From Streptomyces sp. NBC_01775 (GTDB taxonomy: Bacteria; Actinomycetota; Actinomycetes; Streptomycetales; Streptomycetaceae), in assembly GCF_035917675.1 (NCBI RefSeq), contig NZ_CP109104.1, positions 2,294,001 to 2,358,000 of the forward strand: a stretch of 64,000 bases of DNA, written 5' to 3'. Of the stretch, positions 44,027 through 55,654 are shown in pieces. Numbering within the stretch: the first letter of the stretch is position 1; each line of letters opens with the position of its first letter. Position numbers and translations under genes: made by a program. A model generated the notes under the pieces. It ran no database searches. It was not told the DNA's origin and was given only the letters and a program-made list of their open reading frames with translations.

Positions 44027-45454
44027 TCAGGACTTCTTGATCTTCTGGATGTCGGGGTCCTTGGCGACCCGGTCCGCGCCCTTCTGCATGGCGTTCATGG
44101 CGTCCTTGGCGGACGCCTCACCGGTCATGAACGTGCGCATGGCCCCGTTGAAGTCCTGCTCGAACAGCTCGGGGTACCACTCCTTGAAGAACGCGATAAC
44201 AATGTTCTTCCCGGCGGCCTTGAGGGCTTTCTGCGAGCTTGCGACGCCCGGCGGCAGGTCCATTCCGTCGATCGCGCCCCTGACGGCGGGAATCGCGGAG
44301 ACCTCCTTGAAGAAGTTGCGGGTCGACTCCTTGCTGTAGAACATCCGCAGCCACTCCAAGCCCCCCTGGAGGTTCTTGGCCTTGGCGGGGACCACGAACG
44401 GCTCACCGGGCGGGGAGAAGAGCGTGCCGAAGGGCATGGCGTCGCCCTTGTCGAGCGAGGGCGTCGCACCGACAGTCATGCGGAAGCCCTTGGGCGTGGT
44501 GTCCTTGGCCTCGTTCTCCACCCAGGAGCCGTCGGGTACGAAGACGCACTTGCCCTTCGTCCAGGCGGTCTGCATCTCGACGTGGCCCTGCTGGCTGTCG
44601 AAGCCGCCCAGGACGTACTTCTTGGCGACCACTTCCTCCCACGCCTCGAAGACGGACTTCACCGCGTCGCTCTTCCAGGCGTTCGGCTCCAGGTTGTCCA
44701 TCGCCTCGATGGCCTTGCGCCCGCCTACCTGGGCGAACATGGCGAACATGGTGAAGAACATGTAGCGGGGGTGGCCGCCGGGGTACGCCCAGCCGTGGAG
44801 GCCCTTCGACTTCGCCTTCTTGCACAGGGCGAGCATCTCGTCCCAGGTCTTCGGATATTCGGTCTCCAGCGTCTCCTCCAGCATCTTGGCGGAGTACCAG
44901 TTGCCGTAGACCGTCGTGGAGATGTTGAGCTGGTAGCAGCCGTCGGTGCCGAACCGGCCCATGTCCTCCATGCCGGGGATCAGGGTGTCGCGGACGGTGA
45001 TGGAGGGGTCGTCCCAGGAGGGGGCGTCCAGCAGCTCGGTGAGGTCGGCGACCTGCTTGTTCTTCACCAGCTTGCCGATGTCCATGTTGTCGTCGCCCGA
45101 GTTGTTGACGACGTCCGGCGGGTCACCCTTGACGATGCGCGGGCGCACCAGGGTGGAAATCTTCTCGGTGGCCTTCTGGTTCGGCTTGGCCTTGGGATAG
45201 CGCTTCTCGTACATGTCGGTGACGAACTGCGCGTACTTGTCCTTGTAGCCGCCCTTGAAGATATAAACCTGAAGGGCCGCGTCCTCTTTCACCGCCAGCG
45301 GATTCTTCTTCGTTTTCTTGCCCTTTTCGGCCTTGTCGTCGTCCCCGCCGCTGCTGGCGCAGGAGGTGAGTGCGCCGATCGCGGGTACCGCGAAAAGACC
45401 GGCCGCGGTGGCCTTCTTCATCACATCACGACGGTTGACGCTGGTGGATCCCAT
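44027..45454 (-). CDS. ngcE: N-acetylglucosamine/chitobiose-binding lipoprotein NgcE
   Basis: A 475-residue binding protein that starts MGSTSVNRRDVMKKATAAGLF, a twin-arginine-like signal shared with NgcE homologues, ending in the lipobox LTSC near residue 32. The mature part is a family-1 sugar-binding fold, with YIFKGGYKDKYAQFV, DPPDVVNNSGDDNMD, WDEMLALCKKAKSKGLHGWAYPGG and SWVENEAKDTTPKGFRM. It captures GlcNAc or chitobiose from chitin breakdown. A DasR-like site lies upstream. The ATG has GAGGA before it. Confidence 0.82.
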   Translation of the reverse strand: MGSTSVNRRDVMKKATAAGLFAVPAIGALTSCASSGGDDDKAEKGKKTKKNPLAVKEDAALQVYIFKGGYKDKYAQFVTDMYEKRYPKAKPNQKATEKISTLVRPRIVKGDPPDVVNNSGDDNMDIGKLVKNKQVADLTELLDAPSWDDPSITVRDTLIPGMEDMGRFGTDGCYQLNISTTVYGNWYSAKMLEETLETEYPKTWDEMLALCKKAKSKGLHGWAYPGGHPRYMFFTMFAMFAQVGGRKAIEAMDNLEPNAWKSDAVKSVFEAWEEVVAKKYVLGGFDSQQGHVEMQTAWTKGKCVFVPDGSWVENEAKDTTPKGFRMTVGATPSLDKGDAMPFGTLFSPPGEPFVVPAKAKNLQGGLEWLRMFYSKESTRNFFKEVSAIPAVRGAIDGMDLPPGVASSQKALKAAGKNIVIAFFKEWYPELFEQDFNGAMRTFMTGEASAKDAMNAMQKGADRVAKDPDIQKIKKS

Positions 45455-45782
45455 GCTCAAGTCCTCGCCTTCTCCAGGACTCAGGCGGTGTACCGGTCTC
45501 CCGTCAACTCGCCACTGGCGAAGGGCCCGACACCGCGGGTCAGTTGAAGCTAGTGCCGTGACCGGCAATGTTCGCCCGGAAGGAGCGTCGTCCGGTGCGT
45601 GCGATCGCAAGGCGGCCGGAAGTCCTTGTAGCGGAGCTACCAGGGCTTTTGACCAACGCGGCGAGCGTGCTGGGCGGCGCGACAGGGCAAAGCTTGCCGG
45701 GAGGGGCACTAGGTCGTGCAGGCCGTACGGGTGGTGCGCCAGTGAAACGGCCCCGCGCGCGCGGTTACCGTTCGAGGTGCGG

Positions 45783-45798
45783 ACAGGTATAGTCCACT
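45783..45798. promoter_or_regulatory. DasR-responsive-element-like site
   Basis: ACAGGTATAGTCCACT agrees at 13 of 16 positions with the dre consensus form ACTGGTCTAGACCACT bound by the GlcNAc-responsive repressor DasR. It lies between ngcE and the mannosidase gene. DasR control would fit the expected substrate of NgcEFG. Confidence 0.5.
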
Positions 45799-45817
45799 CC
45801 TCGCCAACGGGGCAAGA

Positions 45818-45832
45818 TCGAAAGCGTTTCCA
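45818..45832 (-). promoter_or_regulatory. cre-like LacI-family site
   Basis: On the minus strand TGGAAACGCTTTCGA resembles LacI-type catabolite sites with a central CG and A/T-rich arms. It is a weak, partial match about 370 bp from ngcE and 140 bp from the mannosidase. Confidence 0.25.
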
Positions 45833-45936
45833 CCCGCCATCTTTCCCGAGTTGAGACCTCTGCGGCTTCACACCTCTTCCGCACCCTTGACACCAATGAG
45901 CCCAGGTACATTACTGAGCTCTGTAATTCACACGCT

Positions 45937-45948
45937 GACAACGTTGTC
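45937..45948. promoter_or_regulatory. Perfect palindrome GACAACGTTGTC, LacI-type operator
   Basis: A 12-bp perfect palindrome with the central AACGTT typical of LacI-family repressors. It is 20-31 bp before the mannosidase GTG and downstream of the TTGACA motif, an ideal repressor position. Confidence 0.6.
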
Positions 45949-45967
45949 TGCCTGCTGAGGGGTCCGC

Positions 45968-48900
45968 GTGCCACGCAGAGATCTGTCCCGCTTCAGACCG
46001 TTGCGGCGGGGCGCCAGACGCCCCGCCGTCGTCGTGATCCTGGCCCTCCTGGCCGCCACGGCGGCACAGTCCACCGCCACCGGCGCCCCGGACCCGGGGA
46101 CCGGCCCGAAGGCCGGGGACTTCGCCTCCTCCTTCGAGGCGGACGATCCGCCGCCCGACTGGCTCGACACCGTCGAGACCGGCCCAGACGGCAAGCCCCG
46201 CGCCGATGGCGTCACCCCCCAAGACGCCCCCGGCGCACCCGGCATGACGACCCGTCCGGGCGACGGGCCCGCCTCCTCCCCCACCGCCAAGACCGGCGCG
46301 GGCTTCACCGGCAAGCACGCGCTGCGCTACGCGGGCAGCCACACGGCGCCGGGCCGCGGCTACGCGTACAACAAGGTCTTCGACGTCGACCTGCCCGTCG
46401 TCCGCGACACCGTGCTCTCCTACCGGATCTTCCCGGAGATGAGCGGCGAGGACCGCTCCTACTCGGCGACCCACGCCGCCGTCGACCTCGTCTTCACCGA
46501 CGGCACCTATCTGAGCGACCTGCGCGCCACCGACCAGCACGGTGTGCGGCTGAGCCCGCGCGGCCAGGGCGAGGGCAAGACGCTGCACGTCAACCAGTGG
46601 AACAACCGCGAGTCGCGGATCGGCGAGGTCGCCGAGGGCAGGACCGTCGACCGCGTCCTGGTCGGCTACGACGCGCCCAAGGGCTCCGCCGATGGCCCGC
46701 GCCCCTTCAGCGGCTGGATCGACGACGTCGAGGTCGCGCCTCAGCGCCCCGAGGCCCCCAAGGCGCACCTGGCCGACCACGTCGTCACCAATCGCGGCAC
46801 CAACTCCAGCGGCGAGTTCTCCCGGGGGAACAACTTCCCCGCCACCGCCGTCCCGCACGGCTTCAACTTCTGGACGCCGGTGACCAACGCGGGCTCCAAG
46901 GACTGGCTGTACGAGTACGCGCGCAAGAATACCGACGACAACCCGCCAAACCTCCCCACCCTCCAGGCGTTCAGCGCCAGCCACGAGCCCAGCCCCTGGA
47001 TGGGCGACCGGCAGACCTTCCAGGTCATGCCGTCGGCCGCCGAAGGCACCCCGGACCCCTCCCGCACGGCCCGCGCCCTGCCCTTCCGTCACTCGAAGGA
47101 GACGGCCAGGCCGCACCACTACGGGGTGACCTTCGAGAACGGGCTGCGCACCGAGATCGCGCCGACCGACCACGCGGCGATGATGCGCTTCACCTTCCCC
47201 AAGAACGACGCCAGCGTGATCTTCGACAACGTCGACGACAACGCGGGCCTCACCCTGGATGAGAAGCGGGGCATCGTCAGCGGCTACTCGGACGTCAAGA
47301 GCGGAGGGTCGACAGGCGCCACCCGGATGTTCGTCTACGCCGAGTTCGACGCGCCCACCACCGGCGGCGGCAAGCTCGAAGGCGGCGGCGGCAAGGACGC
47401 GACCGGCTATCTGCGCTTCGACGCGGGCGCCGACCGCACCGTCTCCATGCGCATCGCCACCTCGCTCCTCAGCGTCGGCCAGGCCAAGGCGAACCTGGGC
47501 GGCGAGATCCCCGCCGGCCGCTCGTTCGACCAGGTCAAGGACAAGGCGCGGGCCCAGTGGGACGACCTGCTGGACGTCATCGAGGTCGAGGGCGCCACCC
47601 CCGACCAGCTCACCACGCTCTACTCCAACCTCTACCGGCTCTACCTCTACCCCAACTCCGGGCACGAGAAGGTCGCCGGGAAGACGCGCTACGCCAGCCC
47701 CTTCTCCCCGGCGGAGAAACCGGACACCCCCACCGAGACCGGCTCGAAGATCGTCGACGGCGAGGTCTACGTCAACAACGGCTTCTGGGACACCTACCGC
47801 ACCACCTGGCCCGCCTACTCCTTCCTCAGCCCCAAGCGGGCCGGGAAGATGGTCGACGGCTTCGTCCAGCAGTACAAGGACGGCGGCTGGATCTCCCGCT
47901 GGTCCTCGCCCGGCTACGCGGACCTGATGACGGGCACCTCCTCGGACGTGGCCTTCGCCGACGCGTACGCCAAGGGCGTGGACTTCGACACCAAGTCCGC
48001 GTACGACGCGGCGCTCAAGAACGCCACCGTCGCCCCGCCCTCCTCCGGCGTCGGCCGCAAGGGCATGAGCACCTCCCCCTTCCTGGGCTACACCAGCACG
48101 CAGACCAAGGAGGGCATGTCCTGGGCGCTGGAGGGCTATCTCAACGACTTCGGCATCGCCCGCATGGGCGAGGCGCTCTACAAGAAGACCGGTGAGCGGC
48201 GCTACAAGGAGGAGTCCGACTACTTCCTCGAGCGCGCCCAGAACTACGTACACCTCTACGACAAGAAGATCGGCTTCTTCCAGGGCCGCAACGAGAACGG
48301 CACCTGGCGGCTGAACCCCGACGCCTACGATCCGCGCGTGTGGGGCCACGACTACACCGAGACCAACGGCTGGAACTTCGCCTTCACCGCACCGCAGGAC
48401 ACCCGCGGCCTGGCCAACCTCTACGGCGGGCGCGCCGGGCTGGCCAAGAAGCTGGACAGCTACTTCGCCACCCCGGAGACAGCGGAGAAGAAGTACGCGG
48501 GCAGCTACGGCAACGTCATCCACGAGATGACCGAGGCGCGCGACGTGCGCATGGGCATGTACGGGCACAGCAACCAGCCCTCCCACCACATCGCCTACAC
48601 CTACGACGCGGCAGGGCAGCCCTGGAAGACCCAGGAGAAGGTCCGCGAGGTCCTCTCCCGGCTCTACACCGGCAGCGAGATCGGCCAGGGCTACCCCGGC
48701 GACGAGGACAACGGGGAGATGTCCGCCTGGTACGTCTTCAGCTCGCTCGGCTTCTACCCCCTGGTCATGGGCTCGCCCGAATACGCCGTCGGCTCGCCCC
48801 TGTTCACCAAGGCGACGGTGCGTCTGGAGGGGGGCCGCGACCTGGTGATCAAGGCGCCGCGCAACAGCGCCAAGAACGTCTACGTCCAGGGGCTGAAGGT

Positions 48901-49405
48901 CAACGGCAAGACGTGGACCTCCACCGCGCTCCCCCACAAGCTCCTCGCCAAGGGCGGCACGCTGGAGTTCGACATGGGGCCGAAGCCCTCGAAGTGGGGC
49001 AGCGGGAAGAAGGCGGGGCCCACCTCGATCACCCGGGGCGACGCGGCGCCCTCGCCCCAGCGCGACGTCACCGAGCCGGACGGCTCCCCGCTGCTGGACA
49101 ACACCTCCGGCACCGCAGCGGAGTTGACCCCGGCCCCGCTGACCGTTCGGAAGGGCGCCGAGGCCACCTCCTACACGCTCACCTCCGACGACCGCACCAA
49201 GGCCCCCGGCGGCTGGAAACTGGAGGGCTCCCACGACGGTGAGAGCTGGCGCACGGTCGACCGGCGGGCGGGAGAGACCTTCCGCTGGGACAAGCAGACC
49301 CGCGTCTTCGAGATCGACCGTCCCGGCCGCTACGAGCGGTACCGCCTCACCCCCGACAAGGAAGGCGCACGGCTCGCGGAGGTGGAACTCCTCGCCAGAC
49401 CCTGA
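45968..49405 (+). CDS. Secreted GH92 alpha-mannosidase
   Basis: A 1145-residue exported enzyme with a basic N-terminus and a signal peptide of about 40 residues. A beta-sandwich region follows, then the (alpha/alpha)6 barrel of glycoside hydrolase family 92. Clear GH92 marks are NNGFWDTYRTTWPAY, the ETNGWNFAF region with the likely general-acid glutamate, EMTEARDVRMGMYGHSNQPSHH and GDEDNGEMSAWYVFSSLGFYP. GH92 enzymes are calcium-dependent exo-mannosidases. The last 130 residues resemble an F5/8-type carbohydrate-binding module. Start is GTG after GAGGGG. Confidence 0.94.
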   Translation: MPRRDLSRFRPLRRGARRPAVVVILALLAATAAQSTATGAPDPGTGPKAGDFASSFEADDPPPDWLDTVETGPDGKPRADGVTPQDAPGAPGMTTRPGDGPASSPTAKTGAGFTGKHALRYAGSHTAPGRGYAYNKVFDVDLPVVRDTVLSYRIFPEMSGEDRSYSATHAAVDLVFTDGTYLSDLRATDQHGVRLSPRGQGEGKTLHVNQWNNRESRIGEVAEGRTVDRVLVGYDAPKGSADGPRPFSGWIDDVEVAPQRPEAPKAHLADHVVTNRGTNSSGEFSRGNNFPATAVPHGFNFWTPVTNAGSKDWLYEYARKNTDDNPPNLPTLQAFSASHEPSPWMGDRQTFQVMPSAAEGTPDPSRTARALPFRHSKETARPHHYGVTFENGLRTEIAPTDHAAMMRFTFPKNDASVIFDNVDDNAGLTLDEKRGIVSGYSDVKSGGSTGATRMFVYAEFDAPTTGGGKLEGGGGKDATGYLRFDAGADRTVSMRIATSLLSVGQAKANLGGEIPAGRSFDQVKDKARAQWDDLLDVIEVEGATPDQLTTLYSNLYRLYLYPNSGHEKVAGKTRYASPFSPAEKPDTPTETGSKIVDGEVYVNNGFWDTYRTTWPAYSFLSPKRAGKMVDGFVQQYKDGGWISRWSSPGYADLMTGTSSDVAFADAYAKGVDFDTKSAYDAALKNATVAPPSSGVGRKGMSTSPFLGYTSTQTKEGMSWALEGYLNDFGIARMGEALYKKTGERRYKEESDYFLERAQNYVHLYDKKIGFFQGRNENGTWRLNPDAYDPRVWGHDYTETNGWNFAFTAPQDTRGLANLYGGRAGLAKKLDSYFATPETAEKKYAGSYGNVIHEMTEARDVRMGMYGHSNQPSHHIAYTYDAAGQPWKTQEKVREVLSRLYTGSEIGQGYPGDEDNGEMSAWYVFSSLGFYPLVMGSPEYAVGSPLFTKATVRLEGGRDLVIKAPRNSAKNVYVQGLKVNGKTWTSTALPHKLLAKGGTLEFDMGPKPSKWGSGKKAGPTSITRGDAAPSPQRDVTEPDGSPLLDNTSGTAAELTPAPLTVRKGAEATSYTLTSDDRTKAPGGWKLEGSHDGESWRTVDRRAGETFRWDKQTRVFEIDRPGRYERYRLTPDKEGARLAEVELLARP

Positions 49406-49423
49406 CCCCCGCCCCTCCCTACG

Positions 49424-49465
49424 ACGGCGCCCCGTCCCCGGATCAGCCCGGGGGCGGGGCGCCGT
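49424..49465. terminator. Bidirectional terminator overlapping the lysR-type gene's end
   Basis: A 17-bp stem (49424-49440 with 49449-49465, one wobble) with an 8-base loop. It lies 19 bp after the mannosidase stop and contains the stop codon of the convergent LysR gene, so the last codons of that gene are part of the hairpin. Confidence 0.8.
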
Positions 49466-50375
49466 TCGTGCCGGGGGTCCGCCCCGAGACGGCCTCCTGG
49501 AGCGCTTGGCGGAAGGCCGCCACGGCCGGGTGGCGGCTGCCGCCACGGCGCACCGCGATGATCAGCTTGCGGTGGTGCTGGCCGTACGGCAGGTCGTGCA
49601 GCGGCAGGGTCGGCGGGAAGCCGTGCCACAGCAGGTCCGGCAGCATCGCGGCGGCGTGGCCCCGCTCCGCGAGCCGCAGGTGCAGCAGCAGATCGCTGGA
49701 CTCGAAGCGCACGTCGGGCTCGAACCCCGCGTCCCGGCACAGCGTCGTCGCCCGGTGCCGGGCCGGCGTGCCCTCGGGTTCCATCACCCAGGGCCGGTCC
49801 GCCAGCGAACGCAACGCCTCCTGGGGGCTGTCCGAGGGCGAAAGGGCGGGGTGGGCCAGCCGCAGGGGGTCGTCGCAGAGCTCTTCCTGCTCCAGTTCGG
49901 CGGGGCGCGGGATGGGGCTTCCGGGGTACTCCTCGGACAGGACCATGTCGAAGTCGTGGGTGAGCAGCGCCGGGAGGGCCTCCTCCGGCTCCGCCTGGGT
50001 GACATGCACCCGCAGCCGCGGAAGAGTGTCCCGGACGGTGGTCAGCGCGGGGGGCAGCAGTGCGAGGGCCGCCGTCTGGAAGGAGGCGACGCGCAGCGTG
50101 CCGGAGACCTCGGTGAGGGAGAGCGCGAGTTCCGCCTCGGCCCGCTCCAGCCGCTCCAGCACGGCCTCCACATGCCCGACGAGGATCTCCGCCTGCGCGG
50201 TGAGCCGGACGCGCCGGCCCACGGGCTCCAGCAGCTTCACCCCCACCTCCCGCTCCAGCTGGGACAGCTGCTGGGAGACGGAGGAGGGGCTGTAGGCCAA
50301 GGCCGTGGCTACGGCCGCGAGGGTGCCGCGGAGCTTCAGCTCGCGCAGCAACCGCAGCCGGTGGAGGTCGAACAT
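49443..50375 (-). CDS. LysR family transcriptional regulator
   Basis: A 310-residue regulator. The N-terminal helix-turn-helix is LRLLRELKLRGTLAAVATALAYSPSSVSQQLSQLEREVG; the effector domain starts near LRVASFQTAALALLPPALTTV. ATG at 50375 follows GAGGAG. It diverges from the PLP lyase gene across 98 bp that carry a candidate operator, so it most likely controls that gene in response to an amino acid. Confidence 0.93.
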   Translation of the reverse strand: MFDLHRLRLLRELKLRGTLAAVATALAYSPSSVSQQLSQLEREVGVKLLEPVGRRVRLTAQAEILVGHVEAVLERLERAEAELALSLTEVSGTLRVASFQTAALALLPPALTTVRDTLPRLRVHVTQAEPEEALPALLTHDFDMVLSEEYPGSPIPRPAELEQEELCDDPLRLAHPALSPSDSPQEALRSLADRPWVMEPEGTPARHRATTLCRDAGFEPDVRFESSDLLLHLRLAERGHAAAMLPDLLWHGFPPTLPLHDLPYGQHHRKLIIAVRRGGSRHPAVAAFRQALQEAVSGRTPGTNGAPPPG

Positions 50376-50400
50376 CCGGCATCTCCTCGCAAGCGATAGT

Positions 50401-50413
50401 TCAGATTTTCTGA
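50401..50413. promoter_or_regulatory. Palindrome TCAGA-TTT-TCTGA, candidate LysR site
   Basis: A perfect 5-base-arm palindrome sits 26 bp upstream of the LysR start and 60 bp before the divergent lyase. A TATAGA (50418-50423) next to it could be the lyase -10. Confidence 0.45.
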
Positions 50414-50473
50414 TGAGTATAGACCGAAAAGCTTTGCTGGACCGATGGGGAGTGGTGATCACAAGCTTGTCCC

Positions 50474-51595
50474 ATGACCGAGACAAGCACCTCCCGCTCG
50501 CTGACCTGGTACGCACACCCCGCCGCGCGGAACTGGACCTGCGCGCCGGCCTCCGGCGAGGTTCAGGCGTTCCACTCCGGCCTGCCCGCCTACTCCCCCA
50601 CCCCGCTGGCCGAACTCCCCCGGTTGGCCGAGGAGTTGGGGGTCGGACGGGTCTTGGCCAAGGACGAGTCGGCCCGGCTGGGGCTGCCTGCCTTCAAGGC
50701 GCTGGGCACCTCCTGGGCGGTGCACCGCATCCTCGCCGAGCGCGCCGACGGCGGGCGCGGGGCCGGCCCGCTGACGCTGGTCACGGCCACGGACGGCAAC
50801 CACGGCAGGGCGCTGGCCCGGATGGCCCGCCTGTTCGGGCAGCGGGCCCACGTCTTCGTTCCCCGCGGGCTCCACCCGGCCGCCGTCTCCGCCATCGCCG
50901 CCGAAGGAGCGCGGGTCACCGTCGTCGACGGGCCCTACGACGACGCGGTACGGGCTGCCGCCGAGGCGGTCACCGCGCCGGACGCGGTCCTCGTCCAGGA
51001 CGCGGGCCGGCCGGGCTACGAGCGGATTCCCGGCTGGATCGTTGAGGGCTACTCCACGCTCTTCACCGAGATCGACGCCCAGCTCGCCGCCACCGGCGCC
51101 GCCTCGCCCGGCCTCCTGGCCGTACCCGTCGGGGTGGGATCGCTGGCCCAGGCCGCCGTCACCCACTACCGCAGCCGCCCAGCCGACGGGCCACCCGCCG
51201 CCCTGCTGTCCGTCGAGCCCGAGGCGGCGCCCTGCGTCCTGGAGAGCCTCCACCGCCGGGAGGCGGTCAGCGTCACCACCGGCGAGACGGCCATGGCGGG
51301 GCTGAACTGCGGGATCCCGTCGCACCTCGCCTGGCCCCACCTGCGCGACGGCCTGGACGCGGCCGTGACCGTCACCGACGCCGAAAGCCGTACCGCGGCC
51401 CGTGACCTGGGCGCCCTCGGCGTTCCCGCGGGCCCCTGCGGCGCCGCCTCGCTCGCCGGTATCCGCGCCGCCCTCACCGGCCCCGACGCCGGCACCCGCC
51501 GCGCCGCGCTGGACCTCGGCCCGGAATCGACCGTCGTCCTGCTGAGCACCGAAGGCAACGCCGCCAACCCGCGCTTCCTGGATCCCCGGTCATGA
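50474..51595 (+). CDS. PLP-dependent diaminopropionate ammonia-lyase-like enzyme
   Basis: A 373-residue fold-type II PLP enzyme. K75 in GLPAFKALGTSWA is the probable Schiff-base lysine. ATDGNHGRALARMARLFGQ and VPVGVGSLAQAAVTHY are the phosphate- and substrate-binding loops; AMAGLNCGIPS and GPCGAASLAG follow. The pattern best fits diaminopropionate ammonia-lyase, which turns 2,3-diaminopropionate into pyruvate and ammonia, though a threonine or serine dehydratase-like activity is possible. It is divergent from the LysR gene. Confidence 0.83.
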   Translation: MTETSTSRSLTWYAHPAARNWTCAPASGEVQAFHSGLPAYSPTPLAELPRLAEELGVGRVLAKDESARLGLPAFKALGTSWAVHRILAERADGGRGAGPLTLVTATDGNHGRALARMARLFGQRAHVFVPRGLHPAAVSAIAAEGARVTVVDGPYDDAVRAAAEAVTAPDAVLVQDAGRPGYERIPGWIVEGYSTLFTEIDAQLAATGAASPGLLAVPVGVGSLAQAAVTHYRSRPADGPPAALLSVEPEAAPCVLESLHRREAVSVTTGETAMAGLNCGIPSHLAWPHLRDGLDAAVTVTDAESRTAARDLGALGVPAGPCGAASLAGIRAALTGPDAGTRRAALDLGPESTVVLLSTEGNAANPRFLDPRS

Positions 51596-51628
51596 CCCTC
51601 GCCAAGCCCTGGCCGGCTCCGCACAGCG

Positions 51629-51667
51629 CGACGGGCCGCACCCCTTTCCCAGGGGTGCGGCCCGTCG
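51629..51667. terminator. Strong bidirectional terminator between the lyase and acnA
   Basis: A perfect 17-bp stem (51629-51645 with 51651-51667) around a TTCCC loop lies between the two convergent genes, 33 bp and 30 bp from their stops. Confidence 0.9.
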
Positions 51668-51697
51668 GTGTGCGGGTTGCGGTGGCGCCGCCAGGCG

Positions 51698-54568
<2,871 letters not shown>

Positions 54569-54826
54569 CTAGTACACGACCGTCTGACGGTCATGCGCTG
54601 CCCCCTGGCCCGTCGCGTGGCGAGGACGCCCGGGCGCCGGGACGCCCACTGTCGTCCCGGTTCCCGAGGGGACGGGCGGTGCCGCGGTTGCCCGCGACAG
54701 GACCTGCGGCAAGCGGCATTCCGCACGGCAACTCGACTCCGGATCCGCCGAACCCATAGATCTTTCGCCCCGGCCGGGTGAAGGCTGTCCGGGTCGGTTG
54801 TACGGCACATCCATGAGGAGCCGTCG

Positions 54827-55558
54827 GTGGTGGACAGCTGGGCACCCGAACTCGCGCTGAGCGGAATCGTCCTCCTGGGGGCGGCTGTCCAGTGGCTCAC
54901 GGGGATGGGATTCGCGCTCGTCGCGGTCCCCGCGCTGGTGCTTCTCCTGGGCCCGGCCGAAGGCGTGGTGCTGGCCAACTGCGCCGCCGGGGCCATCAGC
55001 GCGGTGGGCCTCGCCGACGGCTGGCGCCGGGTGCGCTTGCGCGCGATGGGACCTTTGGTGATCGCGTGCGCCTGCACCGTCCCCGCCGGCTCGTGGGTCG
55101 CCGCCCGCCTGCCCGAGGCGGCCTTACTGTCCGGGATGGGCGCCCTGGTGACCCTGGCCGTGCTGCTCGTGATGAGCGGCGCCCGGGTTCCGTCTCTTCA
55201 AGGGGGGCACGGCGCCTTGCTGGCGGGGGGCTTGGGCGGCTTCATGAATTCCTCCGCCGGGGTGGGCGGCCCGCCCGTCTCCCTCTACGCCGTGAACGCG
55301 GGCTGGACGGCATCCGAGTTCGTGCCGAACGCGCTGTTCTACGGGGTAGTGGTCAACATGTTCTCCGTCGCGGCCAACGGCGTCCCCCACCTCACAGCGG
55401 CCGATTGGCTGATGACCGTCGGCGGACTGACGGTGGGCGCCTTGGCCGGGAAGGCGCTCGCAGCGCGAGTCCCGGATCACCGTGCCCGGCTCCTCGTGCT
55501 GTGGCTGGCGCTGGCGGGCGGGCTGACCACGATGGGCAAAGGGCTGTGGGGAACGTGA
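54827..55558 (+). CDS. TauE/SafE-type membrane permease
   Basis: A 243-residue protein with about seven to eight hydrophobic segments. The family's paired repeats show as GMGFALVAVPALVLLLGP in the first half and FMNSSAGVGGPPVSLYAVNAGW in the second. Members export sulfite, sulfoacetate or other organosulfur anions. GTG start after GAGGAG (either of two adjacent GTG codons). Neighbouring genes give no clue to the substrate. Confidence 0.85.
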   Translation: MVDSWAPELALSGIVLLGAAVQWLTGMGFALVAVPALVLLLGPAEGVVLANCAAGAISAVGLADGWRRVRLRAMGPLVIACACTVPAGSWVAARLPEAALLSGMGALVTLAVLLVMSGARVPSLQGGHGALLAGGLGGFMNSSAGVGGPPVSLYAVNAGWTASEFVPNALFYGVVVNMFSVAANGVPHLTAADWLMTVGGLTVGALAGKALAARVPDHRARLLVLWLALAGGLTTMGKGLWGT

Positions 55559-55654
55559 CCGCGAGCCCCGGAGCGGCCGGACGCCGTTCGACACGTGCGG
55601 GCGAAAGACTCGCGCCTCCATGGACCCTTGGCCCCGGCTGTGCACAGTGGTCGC

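Larger units (their letters stand above)
45455..45967. other. 513-bp divergent control region between ngcE and the mannosidase gene
   Basis: It holds three candidate operators (45783-45798, 45818-45832, 45937-45948, described separately). On the plus strand TTGACA at 45888-45893 is a good -35 for the mannosidase, with TACATT or ATTACT downstream as imperfect -10 choices. No protein gene with a ribosome binding site was found in it. Confidence 0.6.

Noticed and set aside
45788..45793. TATAGT as a -10 element on the plus strand
   Set aside because: It is inside the DasR-like site and has only a poor -35 match (TTACCG); too far from the mannosidase start to be preferred over the TTGACA nearer the gene.
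45911..49546. Very long open frame antisense to the mannosidase gene
   Set aside because: It mirrors the codon bias of the real gene, has a low-complexity Gly/Val/Ala-rich product, no ribosome binding site and no known motif.
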